Shown here in pieces: positions 27,167 through 38,046 of a stretch of DNA of 64,000 nt (position 1 is the stretch's first letter; each line of letters begins with the position of its first letter). A program made the position numbers and the translations under genes. Below the pieces are notes generated by a model, which ran no database searches, had not been told where the DNA came from, and saw only the letters and a program-made list of their open reading frames with translations. The stretch covers positions 245,572-309,571 of the forward strand of contig JAGOAU010000001.1 of NCBI GenBank assembly GCA_017983755.1. The letters are read 5' to 3'. This DNA comes from Azonexus sp. (lineage in GTDB: Bacteria; Pseudomonadota; Gammaproteobacteria; Burkholderiales; Rhodocyclaceae).

Positions 27167-27991
27167 TTAATGCTGGCAGGCGGGACAGTAGAAGGTCGAG
27201 CGCCCGCCCTGGCGCACCTGCCGGACAACGCCGTCACAGCGCCGGCACGGCTCGCCGGCACGGTCGTAAACCGCGCACTCGACCTGGAAGCAGCCGGCCC
27301 CGCCGTCGCTGTGCACATAGTCGCGGATGCTGCTGCCACCGGCGGCGATGGCATCCGACAAGGTCTGGCGGATGGCCGGCACCAGCCGCTCGTAACGCTC
27401 GCGGCTGATCCGGTTGGCCGCCCGCAATGGCGAGATGCCGGCGCGGAACAGACTTTCCGAGGCATAGATGTTGCCGATGCCGACCACCAGGTGGCTGTCC
27501 ATCAACAATGGCTTGACCGGCGCGGCCCGCCGGCGCGTTGCCTCGAACAGCCAGGCCGCCGTGAACGCGTCGTCCAGCGGCTCGATGCCGAGCACCGCCA
27601 GCATCGGGTGTGGCGCCGCACCGTCCGGTTGCCAGAGCACCACGCCGAAGCGCCGCGGGTCGGCAAAGCGCAGGATTTGGCCGGCAAAGACGATATCGAC
27701 GTGATCGTGCTTGCCGGGCGGCGCGGCGGAGGGCACGAAGCGCAGGTTGCCCGACATGCCGAGATGGACGATCAGACAACCATCCTCGACGCCACCGCGA
27801 CAGTCGAGCAATAGATACTTGCCGCGCCGGCGCACGGCGACCACCCGCTGCCCGGCCAGCGTTTTGCCCAGGGTGGCGGACAGCGGCAGACGCAGGCGCG
27901 GCGAGCGCACCACCGCCCCGAGAATCAGCTGCCCTTCGATCTCGGGCTGCAGACCACGCCGACAGACCTCCACCTCCGGCAATTCCGGCAT
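27167..27991 (-). CDS. mutM: Formamidopyrimidine-DNA glycosylase MutM
   Basis: A 274-residue base-excision repair enzyme that removes 8-oxoguanine and FaPy lesions. The mature N-terminus PELPEVEV supplies the catalytic proline and glutamate. A conserved lysine loop (MDSHLVVGIGNIYASE) and a C-terminal zinc finger (CRRC...CPAC) are complete. The ATG at 27991 is fixed by the MPELPE start; the frame is open upstream but unrelated. It is divergent from the TPR gene with 89 bases between. The Nudix MutT-like enzyme at 8.5 kb acts in the same oxidised-guanine system. Confidence 0.95.
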   Translation of the reverse strand: MPELPEVEVCRRGLQPEIEGQLILGAVVRSPRLRLPLSATLGKTLAGQRVVAVRRRGKYLLLDCRGGVEDGCLIVHLGMSGNLRFVPSAAPPGKHDHVDIVFAGQILRFADPRRFGVVLWQPDGAAPHPMLAVLGIEPLDDAFTAAWLFEATRRRAAPVKPLLMDSHLVVGIGNIYASESLFRAGISPLRAANRISRERYERLVPAIRQTLSDAIAAGGSSIRDYVHSDGGAGCFQVECAVYDRAGEPCRRCDGVVRQVRQGGRSTFYCPACQH

Positions 27992-28080
27992 CGCTTGTTC
28001 CTCCGACCAATCCCAAATAACATCGCAAACTTGTAGGATTTTAAGCGCTCTAATGCGCGAACCATGACCGAAAGCAGCGC

Positions 28081-29787
28081 ATGCCCCAGAAGCTGATCCT
28101 TGCCGCCCTCGTCCTTGCTCTTGCCGGGCCGCTCCACGCCGCTGACAAGAATGTGGTGAAAAAGCCGGCGCGCAAGCAGTCGACCGCAACCTACGGCCCC
28201 GAAGATCTGCTCGCCCGCACCGTCTTCCAGTCGCTGCTCGCCGACCTCGCGCTGCAACGTGGCGATACCGAGCTGGGCGTCAGCGCCTGGGCCGACCTCG
28301 CCCGCCGCACCCGCGACCCGGCAGTGATCGCCCGCGCCACCGAGGTTGCCGCCGCCACCAAGCAATACGAGCTGGCGCTCGAACTGACCCGCCTCTGGCT
28401 ACAGGTCGAACCGGATTCGGCGCAGGCCCGGCAGACCGAATCGTCGCTGCTGCTGCTGTCCAACCGTATCGACGACCTCGCACCGCAACTCGCCAAGTTG
28501 CTCGAACAGGACAAGGCCAGCCTGCCCGGCAACCTGATGCACCTGAACCGCATGCTGAGCCGGCATCCCGACAAGAAGGCCGTGCAGCGCCTGATCGATC
28601 GCGTTGCCGAACCCTATGTCGAACTGCCGGAAGCCCATTTCGCGATGGGCCTGGCCGCTTCCAACGCCGACGACCTGATGCGGGCGCAGAGCGAGTTCTC
28701 GCGCGCCCTGCAATTGCGCCCGGACTGGGAAGTCGCCGCCCTCGCCCGCGCCCAGTTGCTGGCCCGGCAGTCCCACGCCAGCGCCGTCGACAGCCTCAAG
28801 GAATTCGTCGCCGCCAACCCGGATGCCCGCGATGCGCGCCTGACCCTGGCCCGCCTGCTGATCAGCGACCAGAAGTACGACGAGGCACGGGTCCAGTTCG
28901 ACCGCCTGCTCAAGGAGCACCCGGACAACCCCGATGTGATCTATCCGGTCGGCATGCTGGCGCTGCAGCAGGGCGACACCGCCACCGGCCGCGCCCTGCT
29001 CGAAAAGCTGCTCAAGTCCAACTTCCCGGACAAGAGTACCGTCCATTTCTTCCTCGGCCAGCTCGACGAGGAGCAGAAAAAGCCGGAGGCGGCGCTCGAG
29101 CATTTTCGTCAGGTCACTACCGGCGACCAGTACATCGCCGCCCGCGCCCGGGCCGCGCAGATCCTGCTGCAGCAGGGCAAGCCGGAAGAGGCGCGCGAAC
29201 TGCTGCACGCCACGCGCGGCGGCAGCGCCGCCGAGCAGGCCCAGCTGGCGATCGCCGAAGCCCAGCTGCTGCGCGAGGCCGGCCGCAGCGAAGACGGTTA
29301 CGCCGTCCTCGAGGCGGCGCTCGCCAAATATCCGGACAACCTCGAACTGCTCTACGAAACTGCCCTGACCGCCGAGCGCCAGGGCAAACCCGAGGTCATG
29401 GAGAAGCACCTGCGGCGCCTGCTCGCCCTGAAGCCGGACCACGCCCACGCGCTCAATGCCCTGGGCTATTCGCTGGCCGAGCGCAATATCCGCCTCGCGG
29501 AAGCGCAGGATCTGATCACCCGCGCCCTGGCGCTGGCCCCCAACGATCCGTTCATCATGGACAGCATGGGCTGGGTGCAATTTCGCCAGGGCAAGCTGCC
29601 GGAAGCGCTGAAGACGCTGGAAACGGCCTACGGCATCAGGACCGACCCGGAAATCGCCGCCCACCTCGGCGAAGTGCTGTGGACAATGGGGCGCAAGGAC
29701 GACGCGGCGCGCCTGCTGAAGGAAGCGGCAAAAAAATACCCGGACAGCGATGTGCTCGCCGGCGCCGTGAAAAAATTCGCCCCTTGA
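28081..29787 (+). CDS. Secreted tetratricopeptide-repeat protein
   Basis: A 568-residue protein with a signal peptide (MPQKLILAALVLALAGPLHA) and TPR-type helical repeats through most of its length, clearest near residues 410-520 (ALKPDHAHALNALGYSLAERN and following). TPRs mediate protein-protein contacts; the partner is unknown. The gene precedes lolB and ispE in a commonly conserved order, and its stop overlaps the TTG start of lolB. A role in outer-membrane biogenesis is inferred from that neighbourhood only. Confidence 0.85.
   Translation: MPQKLILAALVLALAGPLHAADKNVVKKPARKQSTATYGPEDLLARTVFQSLLADLALQRGDTELGVSAWADLARRTRDPAVIARATEVAAATKQYELALELTRLWLQVEPDSAQARQTESSLLLLSNRIDDLAPQLAKLLEQDKASLPGNLMHLNRMLSRHPDKKAVQRLIDRVAEPYVELPEAHFAMGLAASNADDLMRAQSEFSRALQLRPDWEVAALARAQLLARQSHASAVDSLKEFVAANPDARDARLTLARLLISDQKYDEARVQFDRLLKEHPDNPDVIYPVGMLALQQGDTATGRALLEKLLKSNFPDKSTVHFFLGQLDEEQKKPEAALEHFRQVTTGDQYIAARARAAQILLQQGKPEEARELLHATRGGSAAEQAQLAIAEAQLLREAGRSEDGYAVLEAALAKYPDNLELLYETALTAERQGKPEVMEKHLRRLLALKPDHAHALNALGYSLAERNIRLAEAQDLITRALALAPNDPFIMDSMGWVQFRQGKLPEALKTLETAYGIRTDPEIAAHLGEVLWTMGRKDDAARLLKEAAKKYPDSDVLAGAVKKFAP
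28179..28190 (-). repeat. GYTGCGGTCGAC site 7
   Basis: Exact GTTGCGGTCGAC on the minus strand, about 100 bases into the TPR gene, in a different frame from most copies (it encodes Ser-Thr-Ala on the coding strand). Confidence 0.7.
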
Positions 29788-30356
29788 AACTGCTGGCCGC
29801 AGCACTGCTCGCCTGCAGCGTGCTGGCCGGCTGCGCCAGCACGCCCAGTGGCACGCCGGCGCCGCGCGACCAGGTGCGCGACTTTACCCTCGACGCCCGC
29901 TTCGCGCTGCGCGTCAGCCTGCCGGAACGGCCGGCGGAAAGCTCCGGTGGCCGGCTCGCCTGGGAGCACAGGAACGGCAATGACCGCATCCTCGTTTCCA
30001 ACCCGCTCGGCGTCGGGCTAGCCGAGATCGAGACGACACCGACGCTCTCGCGCCTGCACACCGCCGACGGCCAGACCCGCGAATCCGCCGATGCCGACGC
30101 GCTGATGGAAGAAATTACCGGCCAGCCCCTGCCCATCCGCCGGCTTCCCGACTGGCTCCTCGGCCGCGCCAAGCGGCTGGACAATCTCAGGCACGACGGC
30201 AACGGCCGCCCGAAGAGCCTCGCCGAGGCCGGCTGGCAGATCGACTACGCCTACGCTGACGAGGCGCCGGATGCCCTGCCGGCGACCGTCACGCTGCGGC
30301 GCGCCAGCGAAATCGAACTGCGCCTGCGCATCGAGGAATGGAAAACCACGCCATGA
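29784..30356 (+). CDS. lolB: Outer-membrane lipoprotein receptor LolB
   Basis: A 190-residue lipoprotein. The signal peptide ends in a lipobox LAGC (about residues 14-17). The LolB fold is indicated by FTLDARFALRVSLPERPAESSGGRLAWEH and the WLLGRAK and GWQIDYAYADE segments. LolB accepts lipoproteins from LolA and inserts them into the outer membrane. It starts with TTG, overlapping the TPR-gene stop (TTGA), and ends overlapping ispE (ATGA). MltA and other lipoproteins in the window would be its clients. Confidence 0.9.
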   Translation: MKLLAAALLACSVLAGCASTPSGTPAPRDQVRDFTLDARFALRVSLPERPAESSGGRLAWEHRNGNDRILVSNPLGVGLAEIETTPTLSRLHTADGQTRESADADALMEEITGQPLPIRRLPDWLLGRAKRLDNLRHDGNGRPKSLAEAGWQIDYAYADEAPDALPATVTLRRASEIELRLRIEEWKTTP

Positions 30357-31198
30357 GCCACTGGAACTGGGACAGCACCTGGCCAGCGCCGGCCAAGCTC
30401 AATCTCTTCCTGCACGTCGTTGGCCGCCGGGCCGACGGCTACCATCTGCTGCAAACCGTCTTCCGCTTCATCGACCGCGCCGACAGCCTGCGCTTCGCGC
30501 CACGCGACGACGACGCCATTGTCCTCGCGACGCCGACCCCAGGCGTCGCGCCGGACGCCGACCTCACCGTCCGTGCCGCCCGCCTGCTGCAACAGGCCGC
30601 GAACTGCCGCCAGGGCGCGACCATCCATCTCGCCAAACGGCTGCCGATGGGCGGCGGACTGGGTGGCGGCTCATCCGATGCCGCCACCGTACTGCTCGCC
30701 CTCAACCACCTGTGGCGTACCGGCCTGACCCGCCGCGAACTCGAAAAACTCGGCCTGACGCTGGGCGCCGACGTGCCAGTCTTCGTGCATGGCCGCAACA
30801 CCTTCGCCGAGGGTGTCGGCGAAGCCTTCAGCGACGTCGACCTGCCCGCCGCGTGCTATCTGGTGCTGCATCCTGCGGTCAACGTGCCGACAGCGGCCAT
30901 TTTCGGGGCGGCCGAACTTAAGCGCGACACCCCGGTCATCAGTCCCGCCGACTGGCGCCACGGTCAAGGCCGCAACGACCTCGAGGCGGTCGCCTGCGCC
31001 AGATTCCCGGCCGTCGCCGAGCATCTCGCCTGGCTCAGGCAGTTCGCCCCGCAAGCCCTGATGACCGGCTCCGGGGCCTGCGTCTTCGCCGGCTTCTCGA
31101 GCTGTGCCGAAGCGGAAGCCGTTTTCTCCCGCCTGCCCGTGCAGATGACCGGCTGGGTCGCCGCCGGTCTCCCCGAACATCCCCTCGCCGACCTCTGA
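30353..31198 (+). CDS. ispE: 4-diphosphocytidyl-2-C-methyl-D-erythritol kinase
   Basis: A 281-residue GHMP kinase of the MEP isoprenoid pathway. The N-terminal PAPAKLNLFLHVVGRRADGYHLLQ and the ATP-binding PMGGGLGGGSSDAA motif (about residues 99-112) are complete. It provides precursors for ubiquinone, matching ubiA and ubiD at 44-46.7 kb. The ATG at 30353 overlaps the lolB stop; a slightly earlier in-frame ATG (30338) lies inside lolB and is less likely. Confidence 0.95.
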   Translation: MSHWNWDSTWPAPAKLNLFLHVVGRRADGYHLLQTVFRFIDRADSLRFAPRDDDAIVLATPTPGVAPDADLTVRAARLLQQAANCRQGATIHLAKRLPMGGGLGGGSSDAATVLLALNHLWRTGLTRRELEKLGLTLGADVPVFVHGRNTFAEGVGEAFSDVDLPAACYLVLHPAVNVPTAAIFGAAELKRDTPVISPADWRHGQGRNDLEAVACARFPAVAEHLAWLRQFAPQALMTGSGACVFAGFSSCAEAEAVFSRLPVQMTGWVAAGLPEHPLADL

Positions 31199-31276
31199 AA
31201 TGCTTGCCTGCCGGCCCGACCCGGCTTACATTTGCGGCTTATATTAGATTTTCACTATTTACTACTGGAGACCCTG

Positions 31277-31849
31277 ATGAAGCTGCTGAATACCGCCATC
31301 GCCTGCTGCCTGACCTTTCTGCTTGCCCACAACGCCGGCGCCCAGGAAAAGGAAAAGCTGCGCATCATCGGCGAGGACACGAAATTCGTCGTGCAGACCG
31401 CCAATGGCCCGCTCGAAATCACCCGCGAGATGACTTCATGCGCCAAGAACAAGGGCTGGCTGCAACCGCTGATCCCGGAAAAGGGCATCCACCCGGTCAC
31501 CGAAATCGAAATCCTGCACGCGCTGAACGACAAGAACTCCATCGTCGTCGACATGCGCGTCATCGACGACCGCATCAAGGGAACCATCCCCAACTCGATC
31601 AGCATGCCATACACCGAGGTCGCCATGCGCATGAACGAACTCGGCTGCGCCAAGCAGGGCGCCAAGTGGGATTGCAGCAAGGCCAAGAAGGTCTATGCCT
31701 TCTGCAACGGCCCGGTTTGCCCGCAAAGCCCGATCGCCATGAACGCGATGATCCGCGACGGCTTCCCGGCCGACAAGATCTACTATTACCGCGGCGGCAT
31801 GCTCGACTGGGAAGCGCTGGGCCTGACCACCGTGCGCGGCGATTTCTGA
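31277..31849 (+). CDS. Secreted rhodanese-like domain protein
   Basis: A 190-residue protein with a signal peptide (MKLLNTAIACCLTFLLAHNAGA) and a rhodanese domain. The family features are VVDMRVIDDRIKGTIPNSISMPY and the active-site loop FCNGPVCPQSP with a cysteine in the catalytic position. Further cysteines (SCAKNKG, GCAKQG, DCSK) could form disulfides. A periplasmic sulfur-transfer or thiol-redox role is inferred. GGAG lies upstream of the ATG at 31277; an earlier ATG at 31232 would spoil the signal peptide. Confidence 0.82.
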   Translation: MKLLNTAIACCLTFLLAHNAGAQEKEKLRIIGEDTKFVVQTANGPLEITREMTSCAKNKGWLQPLIPEKGIHPVTEIEILHALNDKNSIVVDMRVIDDRIKGTIPNSISMPYTEVAMRMNELGCAKQGAKWDCSKAKKVYAFCNGPVCPQSPIAMNAMIRDGFPADKIYYYRGGMLDWEALGLTTVRGDF

Positions 31850-31884
31850 CCCGCGCTGCAGATCGCCGGAAATAACAAAAAGAC

Positions 31885-31913
31885 TGGATTTCCGCCGGCG
31901 ACTCCTGTAATAT
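31885..31913 (+). promoter_or_regulatory. Possible sigma-70 promoter of tRNA-Gln
   Basis: TAATAT at 31908-31913 is a good -10 box followed by a GC-rich discriminator (CCGCGCC) as in stable-RNA promoters. A weak -35 (TGGATT, 31885-31890) is 17 bases upstream. The tRNA begins about 40 bases after the -10. Confidence 0.45.
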
Positions 31914-31953
31914 CCGCGCCTCGTTCGCACGCGAACCCGTGCAGACGTCCCGC

Positions 31954-32030
31954 TGGGGAGTCGCCAAGTTGGTCAAGGCACCGGATTTTGATTCCGGCAT
32001 TCGAAGGTTCGAATCCTTCTTCCCCAGCCA
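31954..32030 (+). tRNA. tRNA-Gln (anticodon TTG)
   Basis: A 77-base cloverleaf with acceptor stem TGGGGAG pairing CTTCCCCA (one G-T pair), anticodon loop TTTTGAT with anticodon TTG, T arm with GGTTCGAATCC, discriminator G and an encoded CCA end. It lies between the rhodanese gene and prs, the usual place in this block. Confidence 0.96.
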
Positions 32031-32114
32031 AATTCCTTCGGGCAGGTCACAAGCCTGCCCGAATTTCATTGTGGCGGGCAAATGCGTATCGGAAAAGCCC
32101 GGAGGGATGTGAAA

Positions 32115-33065
32115 ATGGCCTACAACAGCCTGATGGTCTTCACCGGCAACGCCAACCCCAGACTGGCGGCTGACGTCGCGACTCAGCTCAACGTCGACCT
32201 CGGCCGCGCCAACGTCGGCCGTTTTTCCGACGGCGAAGTCAGCGTCGAGCTGCAGGAACACGTCCGTGGCCGCGACATCTTCGTGCTGCAATCCACCTGC
32301 GCGCCGTGCAACGACAACCTGATGGAACTCTTGGTCATCGTCGATTCGCTCAAGCGCGCCTCGGCCGGCCGCATCACCGCCGCCATCCCCTACTTCGGCT
32401 ACGCCCGCCAGGATCGCCGCTCGCGTTCGTCGCGCGTGCCGATCGCCGCCAAACTGGTCGCCAACATGCTCGTCGCCTCCGGCGTCGACCGTGTCCTGAC
32501 CATGGACCTGCACGCAGAGCAGATCCAGGGCTTCTTCGACATTCCGGTCGACAACATCTACGCCCTGCCCATCCTGCTCGACGACATCAAGAAGCAGCAT
32601 TACGAGAACCCGATGGTCGTCTCGCCGGACCACGGCGGCGTCGTGCGCGCCCGCTCGCTGGCCAAGCGCCTCGAATGCGACCTCGCCATCATCGACAAGC
32701 GCCGCCCGAAGGCCAACGTCTCGGAAGTCATGAACATCATCGGCGAAGTCGACGGCCGCACCTGCATCATCATGGACGACATGGTCGACACCGCCGGCAC
32801 GCTGTGCAAGGCCGCCACCGCGCTCAAGGAAAACGGCGCCAGCAAGGTCGTCGCCTACTGTACCCACCCGGTGCTGTCCGGCCCGGCGATCGACCGCCTG
32901 AACACCTCGGACCTCGATTCCCTGGTCGTCACCGATACCATTCCGCTGCGCGATGACGCCATCGCCTGTCCGCGCATCCGCCAGCTGTCGGTCGCCGAGA
33001 TCATGGCCGAAACCATCCGCCGCATCAGCAACGACGACTCCGTCTCGTCGCTGTTCATCGACTAA
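32115..33065 (+). CDS. prs: Ribose-phosphate pyrophosphokinase
   Basis: A 316-residue PRPP synthetase producing the ribose donor for purine, pyrimidine, histidine and tryptophan synthesis. Motifs: [46 protein letters not shown] and the PRPP loop [11 protein letters not shown]. The ATG at 32115 has GGAGG upstream; an in-frame ATG at 32082 is less likely. It follows tRNA-Gln and precedes rplY, as in many betaproteobacteria. Confidence 0.96.
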   Translation: MAYNSLMVFTGNANPRLAADVATQLNVDLGRANVGRFSDGEVSVELQEHVRGRDIFVLQSTCAPCNDNLMELLVIVDSLKRASAGRITAAIPYFGYARQDRRSRSSRVPIAAKLVANMLVASGVDRVLTMDLHAEQIQGFFDIPVDNIYALPILLDDIKKQHYENPMVVSPDHGGVVRARSLAKRLECDLAIIDKRRPKANVSEVMNIIGEVDGRTCIIMDDMVDTAGTLCKAATALKENGASKVVAYCTHPVLSGPAIDRLNTSDLDSLVVTDTIPLRDDAIACPRIRQLSVAEIMAETIRRISNDDSVSSLFID

Positions 33066-33122
33066 GTTTTTTTCAACCCTCCCGTTCTGGTCGCGGATCG
33101 GGAAACATTCTGGAGTATCACC

Positions 33123-33731
33123 ATGCAATTCGAAATCATCGCGCAAGCGCGTACGCTGCAGGGATCGGGTGCGAGCCGCCGCCTGCGTCGCGCTGGCAAG
33201 GTACCGGCCATCATCTACGGTGGCGAAGCCGCCCCGCAGGCCATCGAGGTAGACCACAACGACCTGCTGCTGAACCTGAAGAAGGAAGCCTTCCACGCCT
33301 CCATCCTCAACATCGTCGTCGAAGGCAAGAAGCAGCAAGTCCTGCTGCGTGACACCCAGCGTCACGCCTACAAGCCGCTGATCCTGCACGTCGACTTCCA
33401 GCGCGTCGATGCCACCCACGAACTGCACATCAAGGTGCCGCTGCACTTCATCAACGAAGAGACCGCCCCCGGCGTCAAACTCTCCGGCGGCCTGGTCAAC
33501 CACGTCGTCACCGAAGTAGACGTTCAGTGCCTGGCCAAGGACCTGCCCGAGTTCATCGAAGTCGACCTCGGCGCCCTCAAGGTCGGCGACAGCATCCACC
33601 TGTCCCAGCTCAAGCTGCCGAAGGGCGTCAAGCTCGGCCACCACGGCACTGACGACTCGGTCGTCGTCGGTATCGTCGGCAAGGGCGGCTCTTCCGAAGA
33701 AGCTGCCGAAGGCGAAGCTGCTGCCGAGTAA
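33123..33731 (+). CDS. rplY: 50S ribosomal protein bL25 (Ctc type)
   Basis: A 202-residue long form of bL25 that binds 5S rRNA through its N-terminal domain and carries the C-terminal TL5/CTC beta domain (from about residue 95). Start motif: [26 protein letters not shown]. The C-terminus is acidic and Ala/Glu-rich. CTGGAG precedes the ATG. A hairpin terminator follows before pth. Confidence 0.95.
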   Translation: MQFEIIAQARTLQGSGASRRLRRAGKVPAIIYGGEAAPQAIEVDHNDLLLNLKKEAFHASILNIVVEGKKQQVLLRDTQRHAYKPLILHVDFQRVDATHELHIKVPLHFINEETAPGVKLSGGLVNHVVTEVDVQCLAKDLPEFIEVDLGALKVGDSIHLSQLKLPKGVKLGHHGTDDSVVVGIVGKGGSSEEAAEGEAAAE

Positions 33732-33752
33732 TTTCCGGCACCTCGCTGCAAT

Positions 33753-33787
33753 AGCCGCCGCTGGCAAGATGCCGCCGGCGGCTTTTT
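33753..33787 (+). terminator. Intrinsic terminator after rplY
   Basis: AGCCGCCG (33753-33760) pairs with CGGCGGCT (33776-33783), with a 15-base loop that can extend the helix, followed by a run of five T. It lies between rplY and pth and may be only partial, since the cluster often reads through. Confidence 0.75.
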
Positions 33788-33800
33788 CATTTAGCCAGCC

Positions 33801-34379
33801 ATGAACCCACCCCGCCTGATCGTCGGCCTCGGCAACCCGGGTCCGGAATACGAGACTACCCGGCACAACGTCGGCTTCTGGTTTGTCGACCACCTGGCCG
33901 ACAAGCTCAAGGCGACGCTCGCCCCGCAGGCCAAGTTTTTTGGCAAGGCCGCGCGCGCCGGCGACACCTGGCTGCTCGAACCGAGCACCTTCATGAACCG
34001 CTCCGGCCAGTCGGTCGCGGCACTGGCCAATTTCTACAAGATCGCCCCGGCCGAGATCCTCGTCATTCACGACGAACTCGACCTGCCACCCGGCGGCATC
34101 CGTCTCAAGCAGGGCGGCGGCAACGGCGGCCACAACGGCCTCAAGGACATCCAGGCCCGGCTCGGCACCCCCGACTTCTGGCGCCTGCGCCTCGGCATCG
34201 GCCATCCGCGTACGCTCGGCCTGGCGCAGCAGGTGGTCGATTTCGTGCTGCACCCGCCGCGCAAGGAAGAACTGCCGGACATCGAACACGCCCTCGCCCG
34301 CTGCCTGCTGGCCTGGCCAAAACTCGCTGCCGGCGACTTTGCCGGCGCCCAACAACAGTTGCACGGCAAAGCCGTTTAG
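33801..34379 (+). CDS. pth: Peptidyl-tRNA hydrolase
   Basis: A 192-residue enzyme that releases peptides from drop-off peptidyl-tRNA. The N-terminal [25 protein letters not shown] holds the catalytic histidine (about residue 20); [23 protein letters not shown] and [11 protein letters not shown] are all present. It sits between rplY and ychF in the standard order, 23 bases before ychF. Confidence 0.96.
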   Translation: MNPPRLIVGLGNPGPEYETTRHNVGFWFVDHLADKLKATLAPQAKFFGKAARAGDTWLLEPSTFMNRSGQSVAALANFYKIAPAEILVIHDELDLPPGGIRLKQGGGNGGHNGLKDIQARLGTPDFWRLRLGIGHPRTLGLAQQVVDFVLHPPRKEELPDIEHALARCLLAWPKLAAGDFAGAQQQLHGKAV

Positions 34380-34402
34380 TTGGCAACCCCAAAGGAAAAC
34401 CC

Positions 34403-35494
<1,092 letters not shown>

Positions 35495-35518
35495 CCCCGG
35501 GCCACGTGGCGGCGGAAT

Positions 35519-35530
35519 GCTGCGGTCGAC
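35519..35530 (+). repeat. GYTGCGGTCGAC site 8 (intergenic)
   Basis: Exact GCTGCGGTCGAC in the ychF-MFS gap. It lies inside an 8-base inverted repeat (GGCGGAAT 35511-35518 with ATTCCGCC 35547-35554), and CCGGAAAAACCGG follows it directly. Confidence 0.75.
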
Positions 35531-35593
35531 CGGAAAAACCGGCCAGATTCCGCCTCCTCCCTGCCCGCCCGAACGCCCCCTGAAAGCGCACCC

Positions 35594-36847
35594 GTGACGC
35601 CCGCTACCGACCGGACCTCGCTGTCCCGGCCCGACACGCCGACCCTGGTGCTGCTGGCCAGCCTGTATTGCGCGCAGGGCTTGCCGTCGGGCCTGTTCGC
35701 CCATTCGCTGCCCGTCCTGCTGCGCCAGCATGGCGTCGACCTGGCCGTGATCGGCATGCTCAAGCTGCTCGCCCTGCCGTGGATGCTCAAGGCGCTCTGG
35801 GCGCCCTGGGTGGACCGCATCGCCTCGGCGCGCCTCGGCCACCATCGCGGCTGGATCCTGCCGCTGCAGGCGACCGTCATCCTCTGCGTCGCGACCTTGG
35901 CGGCAGCCAGCCCGTCGGCGCTTTTCGGCAGCCAGCTGGCGCTGCTGCTCGGCCTCATCCTGGTCATCAATCTCGCCGCCGCGACACAGGACATCGCGAC
36001 CGACGGCCTCACCGTCCGCCTGCTGCCCGAGCGCTGGCGCGGACTCGGCAACAGCCTGCAGGTCGGCGGCTACAAGGTGGGCATGATCATCAGCGGCAGC
36101 GGCCTGCTACTGGTCATGGACCGCTTCGGCTGGAACGGCAGCCTCGGCGGGGTCGCCCTGTTGCTCGTGCTGTGCACCCTGCCGATCTGGCGCTTCGACG
36201 AGAAGCGCCGGGTCCCGCACCAGGCCGGTGTCGCCGAAACGGTGCGTGGGGTGCGCTTGCTGCTCGCGCATTACCGCGGCCTGCTCGCCCAGCCCGGGAT
36301 GTTCGCGTGGCTGGCCGTCGTGCTGGGTTTCAAGCTCGGCGACGCGCTGGGCTCGCCGATGATCAAGCCGATGCTGGTCGACCAGGGCTGGACCAACAGC
36401 ATGCTCGGCCAGCTGACGCTGATCAGCAGCGTCGCCGGCATCGGCGGTGCCGCGCTCGGCGGCATGCTTTACGCGAGGCTCGGCGCGCACCGCTCGCTCT
36501 TCCTGTTCGGCCTGCTGCAGGCACTCGGCATCGCCGCGATGGCGTTCCTCGTCGACCGGGGCGGCAACGTCGCCTTGGTCTATGTGGTGGCGCTCGGCGA
36601 ACAGATCGCCGACGGCATGTCCACCGTCGCCCTGTTCGCCGTGATGATGCGGCGCTGCCGCCCCGAACACGAGGGCGCCGACTTCACCCTGCAGGCGAGC
36701 GCGCAGGTGCTGCTCGCCGGCCTCGTCGGCGCCACCAGCGGCGTCCTCGCCAAGTCCGTCGGCTACGTGCCGCTGTTCCTGATGGCCGGCGCCCTCGGCC
36801 TGGCAGCGCTGGCCCTGCTGCGCTTCGGCATCCCGCGGCGCCCCTAG
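35594..36847 (+). CDS. MFS transporter, AmpG-like
   Basis: A 417-residue permease with about 12 transmembrane helices. The N-terminal YCAQGLPSGLFAHSLPVLLRQHGVDLAVIGML and LPWMLKALWAPWVDRI patterns, and the ATQDIATDGLTVRLL motif, match the AmpG/acetyl-CoA-transporter-like group. AmpG imports anhydro-muropeptides, which would fit MltA, DacB and the NamZ-like protein in this window. The substrate assignment is an inference. Start is a GTG at 35594. Confidence 0.75.
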   Translation: MTPATDRTSLSRPDTPTLVLLASLYCAQGLPSGLFAHSLPVLLRQHGVDLAVIGMLKLLALPWMLKALWAPWVDRIASARLGHHRGWILPLQATVILCVATLAAASPSALFGSQLALLLGLILVINLAAATQDIATDGLTVRLLPERWRGLGNSLQVGGYKVGMIISGSGLLLVMDRFGWNGSLGGVALLLVLCTLPIWRFDEKRRVPHQAGVAETVRGVRLLLAHYRGLLAQPGMFAWLAVVLGFKLGDALGSPMIKPMLVDQGWTNSMLGQLTLISSVAGIGGAALGGMLYARLGAHRSLFLFGLLQALGIAAMAFLVDRGGNVALVYVVALGEQIADGMSTVALFAVMMRRCRPEHEGADFTLQASAQVLLAGLVGATSGVLAKSVGYVPLFLMAGALGLAALALLRFGIPRRP

Positions 36848-36948
36848 GATGCGGCGCCACGCTGACCGGCCGGACAAACCAACGGTGATGGGCTTGGCGC
36901 CGGCCGGCCGTTAGAATGGGGGCTTTCAGGCTAACCGCTATCGCTGCC

Positions 36949-38046
36949 ATGACCCAAACACTGCTCACCCCCGTCCGACTCGGTGCCCTCCAACTGAAGA
37001 ACCGCGTCGTCATGGCACCGCTCACCCGCTGCCGCTGCGACAACGATGGCTACGTGCCGACCGACGCGCTGGCGCGCTACTACGCGCAGCGCGCCAGCGC
37101 CGGCCTGATCATCTCCGAGGGCACCATCGTCTCGCCGCAGGCGCGCGGCTATCCCTTCACACCGGGCATCTGGTCGGCCGAGCAGGTCGCCGGCTGGCGG
37201 CTGGTCACCGATGCCGTGCATGAACAGGGCGGGCTGATCGTCTGTCAGCTCTGGCACTGCGGCCGCCTGTCGCTGCCGGAATTCCACGACGGCCGGCCGC
37301 CGGTGGCGCCTTCCGCGGTCAACCCTAACTGGAAGATGTTTTCGACGACCGGCCACCCGGAGACTGTAACGCCGCATGCGCTGACCCGCGACGAGATCAA
37401 GGCCACCGTCGCCGACTTCCGGCGCGGTGCGGCCAACGCCATGGCTGCCGGCTTCGACGGCATCGAGATCCATTCGTCCAACGGCTACCTGTTCCACCAG
37501 TTCTTCTCGCACCAGTCGAACCGGCGCGATGACGAATACGGCGGCAGCCACGAGAACCGCGCCCGCTTCTTCCGCGAGGTGCTCGACGCGGTCGGCGAAG
37601 TCATGCCGCTCGACCGCGTCGGCTTCCGTCTCAACCCGATGCTCAACCATTTCCACGGCATCACCGTGGACGAGGACACGGTGCCGATGTGGGAGCACGT
37701 CGTGCGCACCGCCAACGGCTACGGGCTGGCCTACCTGCACCTGACCGAGCCGCTGTCGCCGAAACAGGTGGCCAATACGCCGGGCACCCTGCTCGACGTC
37801 GGCGCCCACTTCCGCCCCATCGCCACCATGCCGATCATCACCAATGGCGCCCTCGACCAGGCCAGGGGCGAGGCCCGCCTCGCCGCCAATCTTTGCGATG
37901 CCGTCGCCTACGGCATTGCCTGGATCGCCAACCCGGACCTCGTCGAACGCTACCGCCGCGGCGCGCCGCTCAACGAGCCCGACCGCGACACCTTCTACCA
38001 GGGCGGCGAAAAGGGCTACCTCGACTACCCGACGCTGGCAACATGA
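36949..38046 (+). CDS. Old Yellow Enzyme family alkene reductase
   Basis: A 365-residue FMN-dependent NADPH oxidoreductase (NemA/OYE). Motifs: TPVRLGALQLKNRVVMAPLTRCR, QLWHCGR, and the substrate-binding pair in EIHSSNGYLFHQF (His and Asn, with the proton-donating Tyr), followed by RRDDEYGGSHENRARF. It reduces activated alkenes or nitro compounds. I used the ATG at 36949; the open frame begins 33 bases earlier. A TAGAAT -10-like box lies at 36912. The stop overlaps dacB (ATGA). Confidence 0.93.
   Translation: MTQTLLTPVRLGALQLKNRVVMAPLTRCRCDNDGYVPTDALARYYAQRASAGLIISEGTIVSPQARGYPFTPGIWSAEQVAGWRLVTDAVHEQGGLIVCQLWHCGRLSLPEFHDGRPPVAPSAVNPNWKMFSTTGHPETVTPHALTRDEIKATVADFRRGAANAMAAGFDGIEIHSSNGYLFHQFFSHQSNRRDDEYGGSHENRARFFREVLDAVGEVMPLDRVGFRLNPMLNHFHGITVDEDTVPMWEHVVRTANGYGLAYLHLTEPLSPKQVANTPGTLLDVGAHFRPIATMPIITNGALDQARGEARLAANLCDAVAYGIAWIANPDLVERYRRGAPLNEPDRDTFYQGGEKGYLDYPTLAT

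Noticed and set aside
31599-34364. A 921-residue open frame opposite the rhodanese, tRNA, prs, rplY and pth genes
   Set aside because: It crosses a tRNA and five well-recognised genes and has repetitive low-complexity composition; long antisense frames are expected in DNA of this G+C.
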